33,468 bases of DNA from contig JALHRI010000019.1 of the NCBI GenBank assembly GCA_022841525.1, forward strand, positions 1-33,468, written 5' to 3'. Every line of letters starts with the position of its first letter. The first letter of the stretch is position 1. This stretch comes from Alphaproteobacteria bacterium (GTDB taxonomy: Bacteria > Pseudomonadota > Alphaproteobacteria > Rickettsiales > UBA3002). The translations under genes were made by a program, and so were the position numbers. Below the pieces are notes generated by a model that was not told the DNA's origin, did not search any database, and was given only the letters and a program-made list of their open reading frames with translations. Below, piece after piece: positions 1 through 8,766 of this stretch.

Positions 1-365
1 ATATCGGCGGCTTCATCGGCGTGCAGCTCGAATAAATAGCTGCGCTTATTCGTCAGCACCGACATGTTGGTGAGGGCGTTCTGCTCAATAGGTTTGAGGA
101 AAAGCCGGTTACCCGACGGATTCAGCAGCCACGCCATCGAGTCGCCGACCGATACGGTCTGAATCTCCTCGTCCGACTCAAATTCAATGATCGAGTGATA
201 GGTGTAATGCCCCACGAACTGATAGACCTCATCCGGGCTGTAGCGCACGGTGCGGATGCGGCTGTCCGTCGCAATCGCGCGTGGCTCTTGCAGGGCGCTC
301 GCCATCAGTGGTGTGCACAGGGTGAGCGCACCCAGCAGCAGGCTACTTAATCTGTTCAAGCTCAT
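1..365 (-). CDS. virB9: VirB9/TrbG-like T4SS protein, 5' part only
   Basis: This is the N-terminal part of a VirB9-like outer-membrane core protein of a type IV secretion system. The gene leaves the window at position 1, so only about 121 codons are visible. From the ATG at 365 it opens with a signal peptide (MSLNRLSSLLLGALTLC..., cleavage near ALA/SALQ), then a beta-strand pattern with VRYSPDEVYQF, a FVGHYTYHSIIEF segment and GDSMAWLLNPSGNRLFLKP, which is the usual VirB9 N-terminal domain layout. In the family this periplasmic protein joins VirB10 and VirB7 to build the outer-membrane channel. The start lies 23 bp inside the end of virB8, so the two are probably translationally coupled. The family call rests on motif pattern and on virB8 next door. 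The C-terminal part is not seen. Confidence 0.8.
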   Translation of the reverse strand, partial: MSLNRLSSLLLGALTLCTPLMASALQEPRAIATDSRIRTVRYSPDEVYQFVGHYTYHSIIEFESDEEIQTVSVGDSMAWLLNPSGNRLFLKPIEQNALTNMSVLTNKRSYLFELHADEAAD

Positions 366-1083
366 AGCTGCTGACCTTGAAGGTCGCTGGCCGAATGTCA
401 AGCGTCACATCCGAACCAATCACATCAATCTCCTCTAGCCAGCTCATCGGGCGGTAATAGCCTTCAAGCGTTACCTTCCACACAGATTCCGGCAAATCGA
501 GCCTGTCGGCATAAAAGCGCGACGAGAACGTGACATGCGCCACCACGCGCGACCCGTCATAATGCTCGCTCTGCTTGGTGATTGCGATGACCCTGCTGCC
601 GTTATCGGCCAGCACATTACGCAAGCTGCGTGGGTTATCTGCACCAAAAATGCTGGTATATTCGGCCGCGACGGCTTCATCACTATGCGCGAGAACGAAG
701 TTCTGAAAGTCCTCGTAGCGCGAGTAGGCATAGCTCTCGCGGCGCATCACATATTCTGAAACAAAAAAGCGCAGCACCGCGCGGGCGGGATCTTCGCCGC
801 TGGCGCGCATCGCCGCACCTCGAATCACATAATCATCGGTATTAGTCACATAGGTCGCCAGCGCTGGGCGCTCATTCAGCGGCAGCAGGCCACCCACCGC
901 CAGCAGCGAGGTTATGGCACAGACAATACTGGCACCCGCGATCAGCACCATCCAGCTGCGCTGAGAAATCGGCAAAATATACTGCGCGCGGTACCACCCC
1001 TTCGCCGCTTCAAAATAGCTGCCGTCTTTAACTGCAGCCGCCAGCGAATCTTGCGGGCGTGATTTATGTGAGGTAGAAGCCAT
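343..1083 (-). CDS. virB8: VirB8-like T4SS inner-membrane protein
   Basis: This is a bitopic inner-membrane protein of about 246 aa with the VirB8 layout: a cytoplasmic N-terminus of about 44 residues, one membrane helix (about 45-67, WMVLIAGASIVCAITSLLAV) and a periplasmic NTF2-like domain. The segment AVLRFFVSEYVMRRESYAYSR matches the family's [LF]V..YV..RE.Y pattern. VirB8 nucleates T4SS assembly and contacts VirB9 and VirB10. I chose the ATG at 1083 because GAAGG lies just upstream, though with very short spacing. A TTG at 1092 in the same frame would add three residues. The gene reads into virB9 with a 23-bp overlap. Its 5' end faces the two unknown exported proteins across a shared upstream region of about 95 bp, which suggests coordinated expression. 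A conjugative and an effector-type T4SS cannot be told apart here. Confidence 0.82.
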   Translation of the reverse strand: MASTSHKSRPQDSLAAAVKDGSYFEAAKGWYRAQYILPISQRSWMVLIAGASIVCAITSLLAVGGLLPLNERPALATYVTNTDDYVIRGAAMRASGEDPARAVLRFFVSEYVMRRESYAYSRYEDFQNFVLAHSDEAVAAEYTSIFGADNPRSLRNVLADNGSRVIAITKQSEHYDGSRVVAHVTFSSRFYADRLDLPESVWKVTLEGYYRPMSWLEEIDVIGSDVTLDIRPATFKVSSYELEQIK

Positions 1084-1177
1084 CGCCTTCAAAAACCGTG
1101 GATTTTAATAAAATGTTTACGAATTTCTGCTAGCATCATGCTTGAGTTCATGCCTAGATTAAAGTGAATTTTTACCA

Positions 1178-4100
1178 GTGGGTAACATCGCAGTGAATTT
1201 ATCTGCGCGAACACAGTTTCATCGCGGCATCTTCGCCACCCTGCTGGTGAGCATGCTGCTATGCGCCTCGCCGGTGCGCGCTGAAACTGCCTGCCAGCCT
1301 GGATCTGACGGCGTAGGTGGACGCGACGCGTTCGCGCAAACCCCGTGCGATACGCTCTACCGCGATGAAAAACTCAGCTGCGATAATAACAGAACGGTGT
1401 GGGGTGCCTGCCCACCCAAAGCCATGCCCCACAAGCGCACGAAGCTGCTTTCCTTCAAGGATTTAAGCCCCTATTTATGGGCAAGCCTTGCGCATCCAAC
1501 GATCGCCAACCGCAAATATGACGGGCCGATGTACCGCGGCACACCGGGCGATTACCGCAGCACCAATCAGATGATCAGTGCCGATGATCCCACCGGCAAA
1601 AACCGTTTCGCCGCCTGTATTCACCAGATAGAGATTCGCGGTACTCCGGCCATAAGTAAAACAGATTTGGCCGCGCTGATTCGCCTGCAGCTGGATAATT
1701 GCGCGAACCAGTATATTTTGCAGGCGGCCGCTATTCCAAGCCATCAGGAAGATTCCAAACTGATGATTACGACGAAGCGTTGCGGCAAGCCCGAGCCGCT
1801 GACAGCAAAAATCGCCTGCCAACCGCTGACGATTGAACCCTCTGCCATACAGAATGATTACAGCGTCACGCCGCATCTCAAAGCCTCGTGGGGGCGGATG
1901 CTACAACATGTAAAGCCAGAAGATGCGGTCGCCGGTACGCCGGGTGTAGGCAGCTATCAGGGCTATATTCAGCGCAAACGAAGCTTTGGCCCGTTTCAGG
2001 GAATTTTAGGCAGTATCTATAATCTGTTTTCAAGCATTACCCAGCTTGCAAGCACCATTGGCAATCTTGCCAATCTTGCGCAGATTGGTGTACAGCTACC
2101 GAACTTTAGCGCCGCGATGGATGCCATTCGCGGAGGACTTGGCGATTTAACCGGCCAGATTGCCAATATGCCCGGCCAAATTACCTCTAGCCTGAGCAAT
2201 ATCCAAAATACGTTTGCACGCTTAGGTCAGAATTTCAGGTTTCAGGATTCTATCTCGAACTTTACAAGTGGCTTCGGACAAATGCGCCAAGGCCTAAGTG
2301 GCCTGACTGGCCTTGCCGGACTGCCTGCTGGTGTGGCGCAAGGACTAAGTGCACTGCCTGCAACGATGCAGAGCCTGACCAATATTGGCCCCGTACTGCA
2401 AGGCTTGCCGGGGGCGCTGGGTAATTTGCAGACCATGATTCCTAACATCGCAAGCCTACCGCAGAATCTTGCGAACATCCAACGGATTGCCGCAGGCATG
2501 CCGAATGCTCTGGGAACATCGCTTCAAGGAATATCGCAACTGCCCGGGCAAGTAGGCGGTAATGTCACCAGCGCGGTCGGTCAGGCAAGAAACGCTCTGA
2601 CCGGACTGCCCGGCGCAATTGGCGATGTGGTAGGCAATACCAGCATTGTCCTCACCAACCCGGCGGATCAGGTGGCTGGGCACCTCGACCGGCAAGCGGC
2701 AGCACTTAACCGCGTGAATAGCCGTATTAGCGGCGGCGGATCGCTGCAATCCATCGGTGGCAATATGGCAAATGCTGGTCGGATTATCCGCGACATCCCC
2801 AACGTGAATATGGCTGCCGGTGGCATGGTGTCGCTTTCCACCCAGATGGAAAGCATGAACGCACTGCGCAGTGTGCTGCAAGGTGGCGCGCAAAATCCGC
2901 TGACTCAAGCGCTGAATCCTCAGTCGCTGGCGGCCTTTTCGCAAATCAGCCAGAGCATGGCCTCAATGAGTGCGCTGCAAGGCGGGCTTGAAACCATGCG
3001 CCAGCAGATGATTTCCGGCACGCGTTTTCCAAATTTAACCCTCCCCCAGCTGGATGGCTATCTGGCGAATGTTCGCTCCTACAATAATCTGATGAATAGC
3101 ATGAATATCGGCCAGATTTCTCAGCTGATGAATGGCATGAATACGATGCGCGGCGCCTTGTCGATTCCGCAACTGCCTAATCTGAGCACGATGGCAAACG
3201 GCATGGCGAATAATCTGCAAGGCATGGTGAATCTGAACCGGTTCGCAGGAACCCTTGGTAGCATGCAGGCCAATGTCGCCAGCGCGATGGGATTTGGCGT
3301 CGGCATTAACTTTAGAAGTGCGGCCGCACGTATGAATGTGCGCAAGGAACGCGAAGTATTTCCCAGTCTGCCGGAAGGCACTATTATCCGCAACCCCATC
3401 CCGATGGCAGAAATTCCTGAAGTAAAGCTCAGCGATACGGCGAAGTTTCCTTACGAACAGATTCTTGATCCTTCCCATCCGTTTTCACCGCGCAACCATT
3501 ACTACGTCAACGACCGCGATGGTTATTCGACCTGGGGCGCGCCGTACAGTAAGGATAAAACCAACAACGTCTTTTGTGCTGGCGAGCGGGAAGATAATCC
3601 GAACACACGGGAGAACGAAGTCATTAAGGTAGATATTCTCGAGTCACGCATCAAAAAATTCGAAGAAGGCGAAAACGCACTCTATGACGGGATTTATCAG
3701 CGCATTGCCTTTAATGATATGTGCTCTAGAAATACCGGCGCACAAAATAATCCCTGTGAAATTAAGATGAAGATTGCCTTGCTGCCCCCCATAACTAGAC
3801 CCCTACATTGCATGACATGTTTCGGGCTGCGCAAACGTGAAACCGATACGCCGCCTTGTGCCACGAATTATCTGGGTGAAGACCGCCGTATGATCATGTC
3901 GCCTGTAGGGGGAGTTGTCGGAGACATCTTAGCAGTATTCTCAAGCATCCCCGGTGTCAGCCAACTGTTTGAGTTCAAAGTTCAAGCCAAAAACAGCTAC
4001 ATGTTCCCCACGGTCAAAGAAATCAGCGTCCGAGGTCTTCAAACGCGGGTGCCAGTACCCTCCGTGGGTATGTATGCCAGCGTGGCCAATGGCGGTGCAA

Positions 4101-5410
4101 ATCCCGGGCTGTTATGTTTAGCTGGTAAGCTCGGCTGCAAAGCCGCCTGTTCAGTCGCCAACGTGTACCGCAAATCCACCATCCAGCAATTATGTGATGG
4201 CGTGCGTGCACCTTACACCCCGATGAACAAGCTCAAAATGCGACACGCCAAGCGCGAGGATGATGAACGCGACTTCCCCACCGAACCGCCTACGGCACAA
4301 AAACCCTCGCTGCAAAATGAACTGCCCAGCGGTGTGAACGATGGGCTGATGCATAAAGACCATTTTGAAAACCGCATGCCTTACCCGCGCCTGTGGGATA
4401 CCGGCCAATCGATTCAGCTCAAGCCAAGCAACATCCAAGATCCACGTGACCAGAATGGCCGCTTTACTTCCGTGGTGGGCGTAGGGCGTGAAGCCGTACT
4501 GCCACCTTCTCCCTCTGCGACACCACCTGCTGCCGGTGCGCCGCCTGCCCCCGCACCGCGTAAAGACGAGCGCTGCCTGATTGGTGGCTGGGGGCCAGAT
4601 GGCTATGTCAATCCTGCCTTGAACATCGACATCAAACGTCATGATCCGGTGACCAGTTGGACGGAGTTGAAGCTCTATCAAGCGCGCACGCTGCGCGAGT
4701 TTGGCATTAACTGTCTGGGGCGCTATGAGCGCTTGTTCAAACCCGGCGCAGCGGAAGACCACATTCTATCCCTTGCCGGAGGTAGCTATAACGAGCGCGA
4801 TGATAGCTGTAAAATCGAGGCCGGAATTGAGACTGAGCGCAATGTGAAATTCAACATGCTGTTTCGTAATTTCCCCAAAGCATGGCGCGGTTACGTCGCC
4901 GATCCGGGCAATGACGGTAACGATGCGTTCCCCAAATTTCCAGATCAGTCGCCAACACTGCTAAGCGGACTGGATAATGCGCGCCCGGGCGATGTGATCA
5001 TCATGCCCTACGGCACCGAGAAAAATGACGGTAAAGAAGGGCTGCCCATTCTATCCTACGTCGAGGTGACGAATAATGGTGCAAATTGCCGGGATAACGC
5101 GGGCTGTTCTGTCACCGTGATTGAACGCGGCAACGGCAAATGGCCAGATGCGTGCGGCACCACCGATGCATGGGGCATCGAGAGCACCCGCATGCTGTAT
5201 AAACCCGGCACCATGCCAGACAGCATCAAAAACCAGATCGATAAGATTGATACCGCACCTGTCAACTATTCCTGCCGCGATAATGATCTGCAGCACTGCG
5301 AACTCGATGATTGGAATAGTCTAAAAATCTACCGCATCCGCGATGATCGCAGTCGTGGTGGCAACCTCAATCCCATTCAACCCCCACCTGCGACGCCGCC
5401 CACGCCATGA
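1178..5410 (+). CDS. large exported Cys-rich protein with a long neutral repeat region, function unknown
   Basis: I do not recognise a named family for this 1410-aa protein. Residues 1-35 form a signal peptide ending in a Pro-Val-Arg-Ala site. Residues about 36-265 hold eight cysteines. Residues about 270-710 contain no cysteine and almost no charged residues; they are rich in Leu, Gly, Asn, Gln, Met and Ala and carry a degenerate 14-17 residue repeat that begins (L/M)P..(L/V/M)..L. Residues about 790-1025 hold ten more cysteines, including CMTCFG. A Pro/Ala linker follows at about 1108-1128. The C-terminal 280 residues hold eight cysteines and a PGDVIIMP segment that recalls CHAP/NlpC folds, without a clear catalytic His. 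The tail is Pro-rich. The GTG at 1178 has no clear ribosome site; a GTG at 1193 is equally possible. The gene diverges from virB8 and overlaps the next gene by 4 nt. A surface or periplasmic accessory of the T4SS is an inference only. Confidence 0.75.
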   Translation: MGNIAVNLSARTQFHRGIFATLLVSMLLCASPVRAETACQPGSDGVGGRDAFAQTPCDTLYRDEKLSCDNNRTVWGACPPKAMPHKRTKLLSFKDLSPYLWASLAHPTIANRKYDGPMYRGTPGDYRSTNQMISADDPTGKNRFAACIHQIEIRGTPAISKTDLAALIRLQLDNCANQYILQAAAIPSHQEDSKLMITTKRCGKPEPLTAKIACQPLTIEPSAIQNDYSVTPHLKASWGRMLQHVKPEDAVAGTPGVGSYQGYIQRKRSFGPFQGILGSIYNLFSSITQLASTIGNLANLAQIGVQLPNFSAAMDAIRGGLGDLTGQIANMPGQITSSLSNIQNTFARLGQNFRFQDSISNFTSGFGQMRQGLSGLTGLAGLPAGVAQGLSALPATMQSLTNIGPVLQGLPGALGNLQTMIPNIASLPQNLANIQRIAAGMPNALGTSLQGISQLPGQVGGNVTSAVGQARNALTGLPGAIGDVVGNTSIVLTNPADQVAGHLDRQAAALNRVNSRISGGGSLQSIGGNMANAGRIIRDIPNVNMAAGGMVSLSTQMESMNALRSVLQGGAQNPLTQALNPQSLAAFSQISQSMASMSALQGGLETMRQQMISGTRFPNLTLPQLDGYLANVRSYNNLMNSMNIGQISQLMNGMNTMRGALSIPQLPNLSTMANGMANNLQGMVNLNRFAGTLGSMQANVASAMGFGVGINFRSAAARMNVRKEREVFPSLPEGTIIRNPIPMAEIPEVKLSDTAKFPYEQILDPSHPFSPRNHYYVNDRDGYSTWGAPYSKDKTNNVFCAGEREDNPNTRENEVIKVDILESRIKKFEEGENALYDGIYQRIAFNDMCSRNTGAQNNPCEIKMKIALLPPITRPLHCMTCFGLRKRETDTPPCATNYLGEDRRMIMSPVGGVVGDILAVFSSIPGVSQLFEFKVQAKNSYMFPTVKEISVRGLQTRVPVPSVGMYASVANGGANPGLLCLAGKLGCKAACSVANVYRKSTIQQLCDGVRAPYTPMNKLKMRHAKREDDERDFPTEPPTAQKPSLQNELPSGVNDGLMHKDHFENRMPYPRLWDTGQSIQLKPSNIQDPRDQNGRFTSVVGVGREAVLPPSPSATPPAAGAPPAPAPRKDERCLIGGWGPDGYVNPALNIDIKRHDPVTSWTELKLYQARTLREFGINCLGRYERLFKPGAAEDHILSLAGGSYNERDDSCKIEAGIETERNVKFNMLFRNFPKAWRGYVADPGNDGNDAFPKFPDQSPTLLSGLDNARPGDVIIMPYGTEKNDGKEGLPILSYVEVTNNGANCRDNAGCSVTVIERGNGKWPDACGTTDAWGIESTRMLYKPGTMPDSIKNQIDKIDTAPVNYSCRDNDLQHCELDDWNSLKIYRIRDDRSRGGNLNPIQPPPATPPTP

Positions 5411-6996
5411 TGAAACGCTTTTACACGTACGCCGCCATCATGATTGCCGTCAGCTCGGCATGTTTCGCACAGAATAATCCACCACCTGCGCAACCCACCA
5501 CCTATGATTGCCCCGGAAAATTATACAACGTTTCGCCAAAGGATACGTTCAAACTCCCCGCAGCACTGATTGAATATTGCCAGCAGCGCGGCTGGGATCC
5601 GCCGGGCAAAGAATATGAAAATAAAAGCTGGCAGCCTTACGGCGGCAAACCGGTACGCACCGGCACCGCCGGCAGTGTGGCAACAGGTGCCAAGCAATCG
5701 CCGGATGTACCGCCGGGTGCTTCTGCAACTGGCAGGGCTGCTGCTGGTGGCAACCGCAGTGCGGCACTTAGCGCAATGCCCTCAGGCAGTGGCAATTTGT
5801 GCATTAACTTCAGGGGTCAACGCACCTGCCCGCGTTGCAATCTAGTGAACGGGCAGAACCGCTGCGAAATTCCGGTGCTCGATCCTACCAGCGGTGACAT
5901 CGTATATCGCCCCGCCGGAGATGCGCAAAGCGAGGCAGAAGCCATCACCCCTGCCAATCCGCTGGTTGCCGATGTGGGCGGAACATTCGGGCGCATCACC
6001 CCTATCAGCCCCGGCTCCGCCACTCTTCAGTGCGGCGGCACGATGACGATTTCTAACGCCGAAGTTTCCAGCGTTGTGGGCGCGACCCATCTGGCGATCG
6101 TGCAAGAACTCTCGCGCGATGTGCGCGTGTACCGCTTAAGTGGCAGCAGCTTTCACTATCTTCACACCGTGCGTCTGGGGCGCGATTTATGCGGCGTTAA
6201 CGATGATGAACGCACACGGCCATCCAACCAGTTTCTGTTTTTTAGTGCCGCACAGCCGGAAGTGGCGATTCGCGTAGTTCAGCCGCTGGAAGAAGCGCAG
6301 GAACAGGCGCAAGAACCCATCGTTTATAATACGGCCGATGATGAAAAATACGTCGTGATTCGCAGCAACACGCTGATTGCTGGTCGCGGCAACCCGCCGT
6401 CGTGCGAGCCCTTCAGACGCTATCCGAAAACCATTGTAGATCTGCGTATCATTCCGCCGGAGGCCTCAGAAGATATCACGCGCCAGCTTCCGCTCAGCGC
6501 CCCTCCATGCAATGACCATGTGTTGCATCTGGATTTAACCACACCGAATCTGGTGCATCAGCCAGGTGCGAATGTTCGCATGCTGGGCATTACCCCTGAT
6601 AGGTTTGAAAGCGCGGTGCTCAGCACGCCTGTAAGCGCGCTTTACTATCAGCCGCGCACCATTTTACGGCTGGGTGCTGCAGGCCCATTTACCCTGCAGG
6701 GCGATGCGATGATTCAACTGCCAGATCGTAGTACGCTGCATTTATATGGCCCCGCAACCATTGCTGGCGGCCAGATTCCGGGAATAACCCTCACCCGCGG
6801 CGGGCACATTGAAGACGAAGAAGGCGTGATTAGACAGCGTATCCCTGCTGGCACCAGCAACTACATTCCGCCGGGGGGCATTACCCCTCCCTATTACGTG
6901 ATTACGGATGAAAAAATCTATCTGCCGCCCGGGCTCACCTTGCTCACCACGCGCGGTGGTCTGATTCGTGAGCCGGCCGCACCACCACCGCCATAA
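5407..6996 (+). CDS. exported proline-rich protein of unknown function, paired with the upstream 1410-aa protein
   Basis: This is a 529-aa protein with no family I can name. It begins with a signal peptide (MMKRFYTYAAIMIAVSSACFA, cleavage likely before QNNPPP). A Pro/Gly/Ala-rich stretch runs to about residue 125. A compact cysteine cluster follows (CINF...CPRCNLVNGQNRCEIPVLD, about 131-157). Next comes a beta-rich middle (about 200-290) with TLQCGGTMTISNAEV and a VRVYRLSGSSFHYLHTVRLG strand series. The C-terminal third (about 425-525) has short repeated beta strands such as FTLQGDAMIQLPDRSTLHLYG and ends in AAPPPP. The start ATG overlaps the previous stop (ATGA), so the two genes form a translationally coupled pair and probably act together. 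The gene ends 1 nt before the convergent murU. Location outside the inner membrane is well supported; function is not known. Confidence 0.75.
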   Translation: MMKRFYTYAAIMIAVSSACFAQNNPPPAQPTTYDCPGKLYNVSPKDTFKLPAALIEYCQQRGWDPPGKEYENKSWQPYGGKPVRTGTAGSVATGAKQSPDVPPGASATGRAAAGGNRSAALSAMPSGSGNLCINFRGQRTCPRCNLVNGQNRCEIPVLDPTSGDIVYRPAGDAQSEAEAITPANPLVADVGGTFGRITPISPGSATLQCGGTMTISNAEVSSVVGATHLAIVQELSRDVRVYRLSGSSFHYLHTVRLGRDLCGVNDDERTRPSNQFLFFSAAQPEVAIRVVQPLEEAQEQAQEPIVYNTADDEKYVVIRSNTLIAGRGNPPSCEPFRRYPKTIVDLRIIPPEASEDITRQLPLSAPPCNDHVLHLDLTTPNLVHQPGANVRMLGITPDRFESAVLSTPVSALYYQPRTILRLGAAGPFTLQGDAMIQLPDRSTLHLYGPATIAGGQIPGITLTRGGHIEDEEGVIRQRIPAGTSNYIPPGGITPPYYVITDEKIYLPPGLTLLTTRGGLIREPAAPPPP

Positions 6997-6997
6997 T

Positions 6998-7723
6998 TCA
7001 GTGCTGCAAATAGGCCTCTGCCTCGCTTAAGCCTTCTAAATCGCCGACATGCAACCAGTCGGCATCGAGCACGATACTATGCACGCGCTGATACACACCA
7101 CGCGCATCCGCACTGCGCTGCCAGAGCGTGTTTAAGGAAAAGGCGCCCGTCGGGCAGTTCACAAACACGCGCGGATGAATCATCTGCAGTCCGGTAAAAA
7201 TATAGGGCGCATCTTCCCCTTCTGAAGGTCGGCGTACACAGCCGTGTTCCTCGCGCAGAAAATCGCCCCTACCGTGCAGGCCGCGCGCGCGGTGTTTTTC
7301 AACCAGTACCATGAGAAAATCCATCGCCTCATCTCGCCACTGATTGCAAAGCATCGCAATGGGGTGCGGCATCGATACCGGAAAAATAGCATCGCTATTC
7401 ATGCTGATAAACGGCGCGCTGCCCAGCAGTGGTAGCGCCTTCAAAATACCACCGCCAGTTTCCAGCGGCACTGGCTCTTCGCGCGAGACATGAATCGTCA
7501 ACTCGTGGCGGGTGCGCAAATGATGCTCCAGCAAATCCGCAAGATAGGAGGTATTGACCACAACCTGATCAATGCCGCCGCCGCGCAGAAAATCGAGATT
7601 ATAATCGATCAGTTTTTTGCCTTTTACTGGTACTAACGGTTTAGGTATCGTCAGCGTCAGCGGACGCATGCGCGTGCCAAGTCCGGCGGCTAAAATAATG
7701 CCATGTGTCGGCGTGCTGCTCAC
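6998..7723 (-). CDS. murU: N-acetylmuramate 1-phosphate uridylyltransferase (MurU-like)
   Basis: This is a 241-aa sugar-nucleotide transferase. The N-terminus carries the family signature GIILAAGLGTRMRPLT followed by PKPLVPVKGKKLIDY, and NSDAIF supplies the metal-binding Asp. In the characterised pathway MurU makes UDP-MurNAc from MurNAc-1-phosphate and UTP, bypassing MurA/MurB in cell-wall recycling. The specific call rests on the neighbour: the gene begins with a GTG that overlaps the amgK stop (GTGTGA), and amgK makes the MurU substrate. It is the last gene of the iscX-tsaE-amgK-murU run and stops 1 nt from the convergent exported-protein gene. Other nucleotidyltransferases such as a mannose-1-phosphate guanylyltransferase share the signature, but the context favours MurU. 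Confidence 0.85.
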   Translation of the reverse strand: MSSTPTHGIILAAGLGTRMRPLTLTIPKPLVPVKGKKLIDYNLDFLRGGGIDQVVVNTSYLADLLEHHLRTRHELTIHVSREEPVPLETGGGILKALPLLGSAPFISMNSDAIFPVSMPHPIAMLCNQWRDEAMDFLMVLVEKHRARGLHGRGDFLREEHGCVRRPSEGEDAPYIFTGLQMIHPRVFVNCPTGAFSLNTLWQRSADARGVYQRVHSIVLDADWLHVGDLEGLSEAEAYLQH

Positions 7724-8766
7724 ACGATACCGCCGCGTGAGAGTTCGGCATCAAACGCACCACGGTAGGTGGCGGGGACTTCGTTTTCCACAAATTCACG
7801 GATAGTGTGAAGTGCAGGATGGGAAAGATCGCGCAGGAAATGCGCCCATACGCGCGGCAGATAATCGAGGTAGCGCTCTTTACCATCGCGCACACACAGC
7901 CGTACAAAAATACCAATGATTTTAGCATTGCGCTGCGCCGCGAGCACATCGTAACGCAGATCAAACTCGGCGTCAGAAATCGCTAAATCACGCAGCATCC
8001 GCGCGCGGCAGGATGCGACCACGGCCTTAGAAACATCACGGCGCGCATCTTCTAACAGCGAGATGACATCGTAGAGCGCGTCGCCGCGCAGCGCGTCTTG
8101 ATAGTCAAGCATGGCGACACGCTTTACCGCTTCCGGCCGCCACAACAAATTATCGGCGTGGTAATCGCGGTGGACGAGCACGCGCTGCGCAAGCGAGACC
8201 TCGCGCAGCACACTACGCCAACGCTCTCGCCAGACATCGCGGAGTGTTTCCGCGCGCGCACGGCCATGTACCTGCACTAAAAACCAGTCACTAAAGAGCA
8301 TCACTTCACGCAAATACACCGCTTCATCGTAGGCTGGCAGTGCGGCAATCACTTCCGGACGCTCCAGAGAAAATCGCTGCAGACGCGATAATTCCTCGCA
8401 CGCGCTTTGATATAACAGCCCCTCTTCGCCGCCAAATACGCGTAGATAGCGCGAGAATAATTGATCGCCCAAATCTTCCAGCAGCAAAAACCCCTGCTGA
8501 GCATCGGCGTGCAGTACGCGCGGCACCGATAGATCCGCCTGAAGCAGCATATCCGTCACCTGCATGAAGGGGCGCACGTCTTCATGCTCGGGCGGCGCGT
8601 CCATCACGACCCATTGTTCGCTGCCGCGTATGGCTCGCCAGTACTTACGAAACGAGGCATCGCCCGCCAGCATCTCAAGGCGCGCGCCGCGCGCAGGCGA
8701 CGAGGCGACAAACGCTTCGCACGCACGGATACGGGGTGAAGGCTCAGATTTAGAAGCGGGCTGCAT
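7720..8766 (-). CDS. amgK: N-acetylmuramate/N-acetylglucosamine kinase (AmgK-like)
   Basis: This is a 348-aa aminoglycoside-phosphotransferase-fold kinase. The catalytic loop HRDYHADNLLW lies near residue 198 and the metal site DYQDA about 20 residues later. An N-terminal GDASFRKYWR segment corresponds to the nucleotide-binding strand pair. AmgK phosphorylates MurNAc or GlcNAc at the anomeric position, and MurU then uses the product. I chose the ATG at 8766 because AGGAG stands 7 nt upstream; the reading frame stays open 12 codons further upstream without a better site. The gene overlaps tsaE by 17 bp and murU by 4 bp. Despite the family name it is unlikely to confer aminoglycoside resistance. 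The fully overlapping order tsaE-amgK-murU is common in Alphaproteobacteria. Confidence 0.87.
   Translation of the reverse strand: MQPASKSEPSPRIRACEAFVASSPARGARLEMLAGDASFRKYWRAIRGSEQWVVMDAPPEHEDVRPFMQVTDMLLQADLSVPRVLHADAQQGFLLLEDLGDQLFSRYLRVFGGEEGLLYQSACEELSRLQRFSLERPEVIAALPAYDEAVYLREVMLFSDWFLVQVHGRARAETLRDVWRERWRSVLREVSLAQRVLVHRDYHADNLLWRPEAVKRVAMLDYQDALRGDALYDVISLLEDARRDVSKAVVASCRARMLRDLAISDAEFDLRYDVLAAQRNAKIIGIFVRLCVRDGKERYLDYLPRVWAHFLRDLSHPALHTIREFVENEVPATYRGAFDAELSRGGIV

Noticed and set aside
2456-2944. 162-codon minus-strand frame opposite the repeat region
   Set aside because: It is open only because the repeat region lacks stops on the opposite strand; the translation shows no domain.
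4190-4762. 190-codon open frame on the minus strand within the 1410-aa gene
   Set aside because: It lies wholly inside a longer, well-supported gene, with no ribosome site and a composition typical of an antisense shadow.
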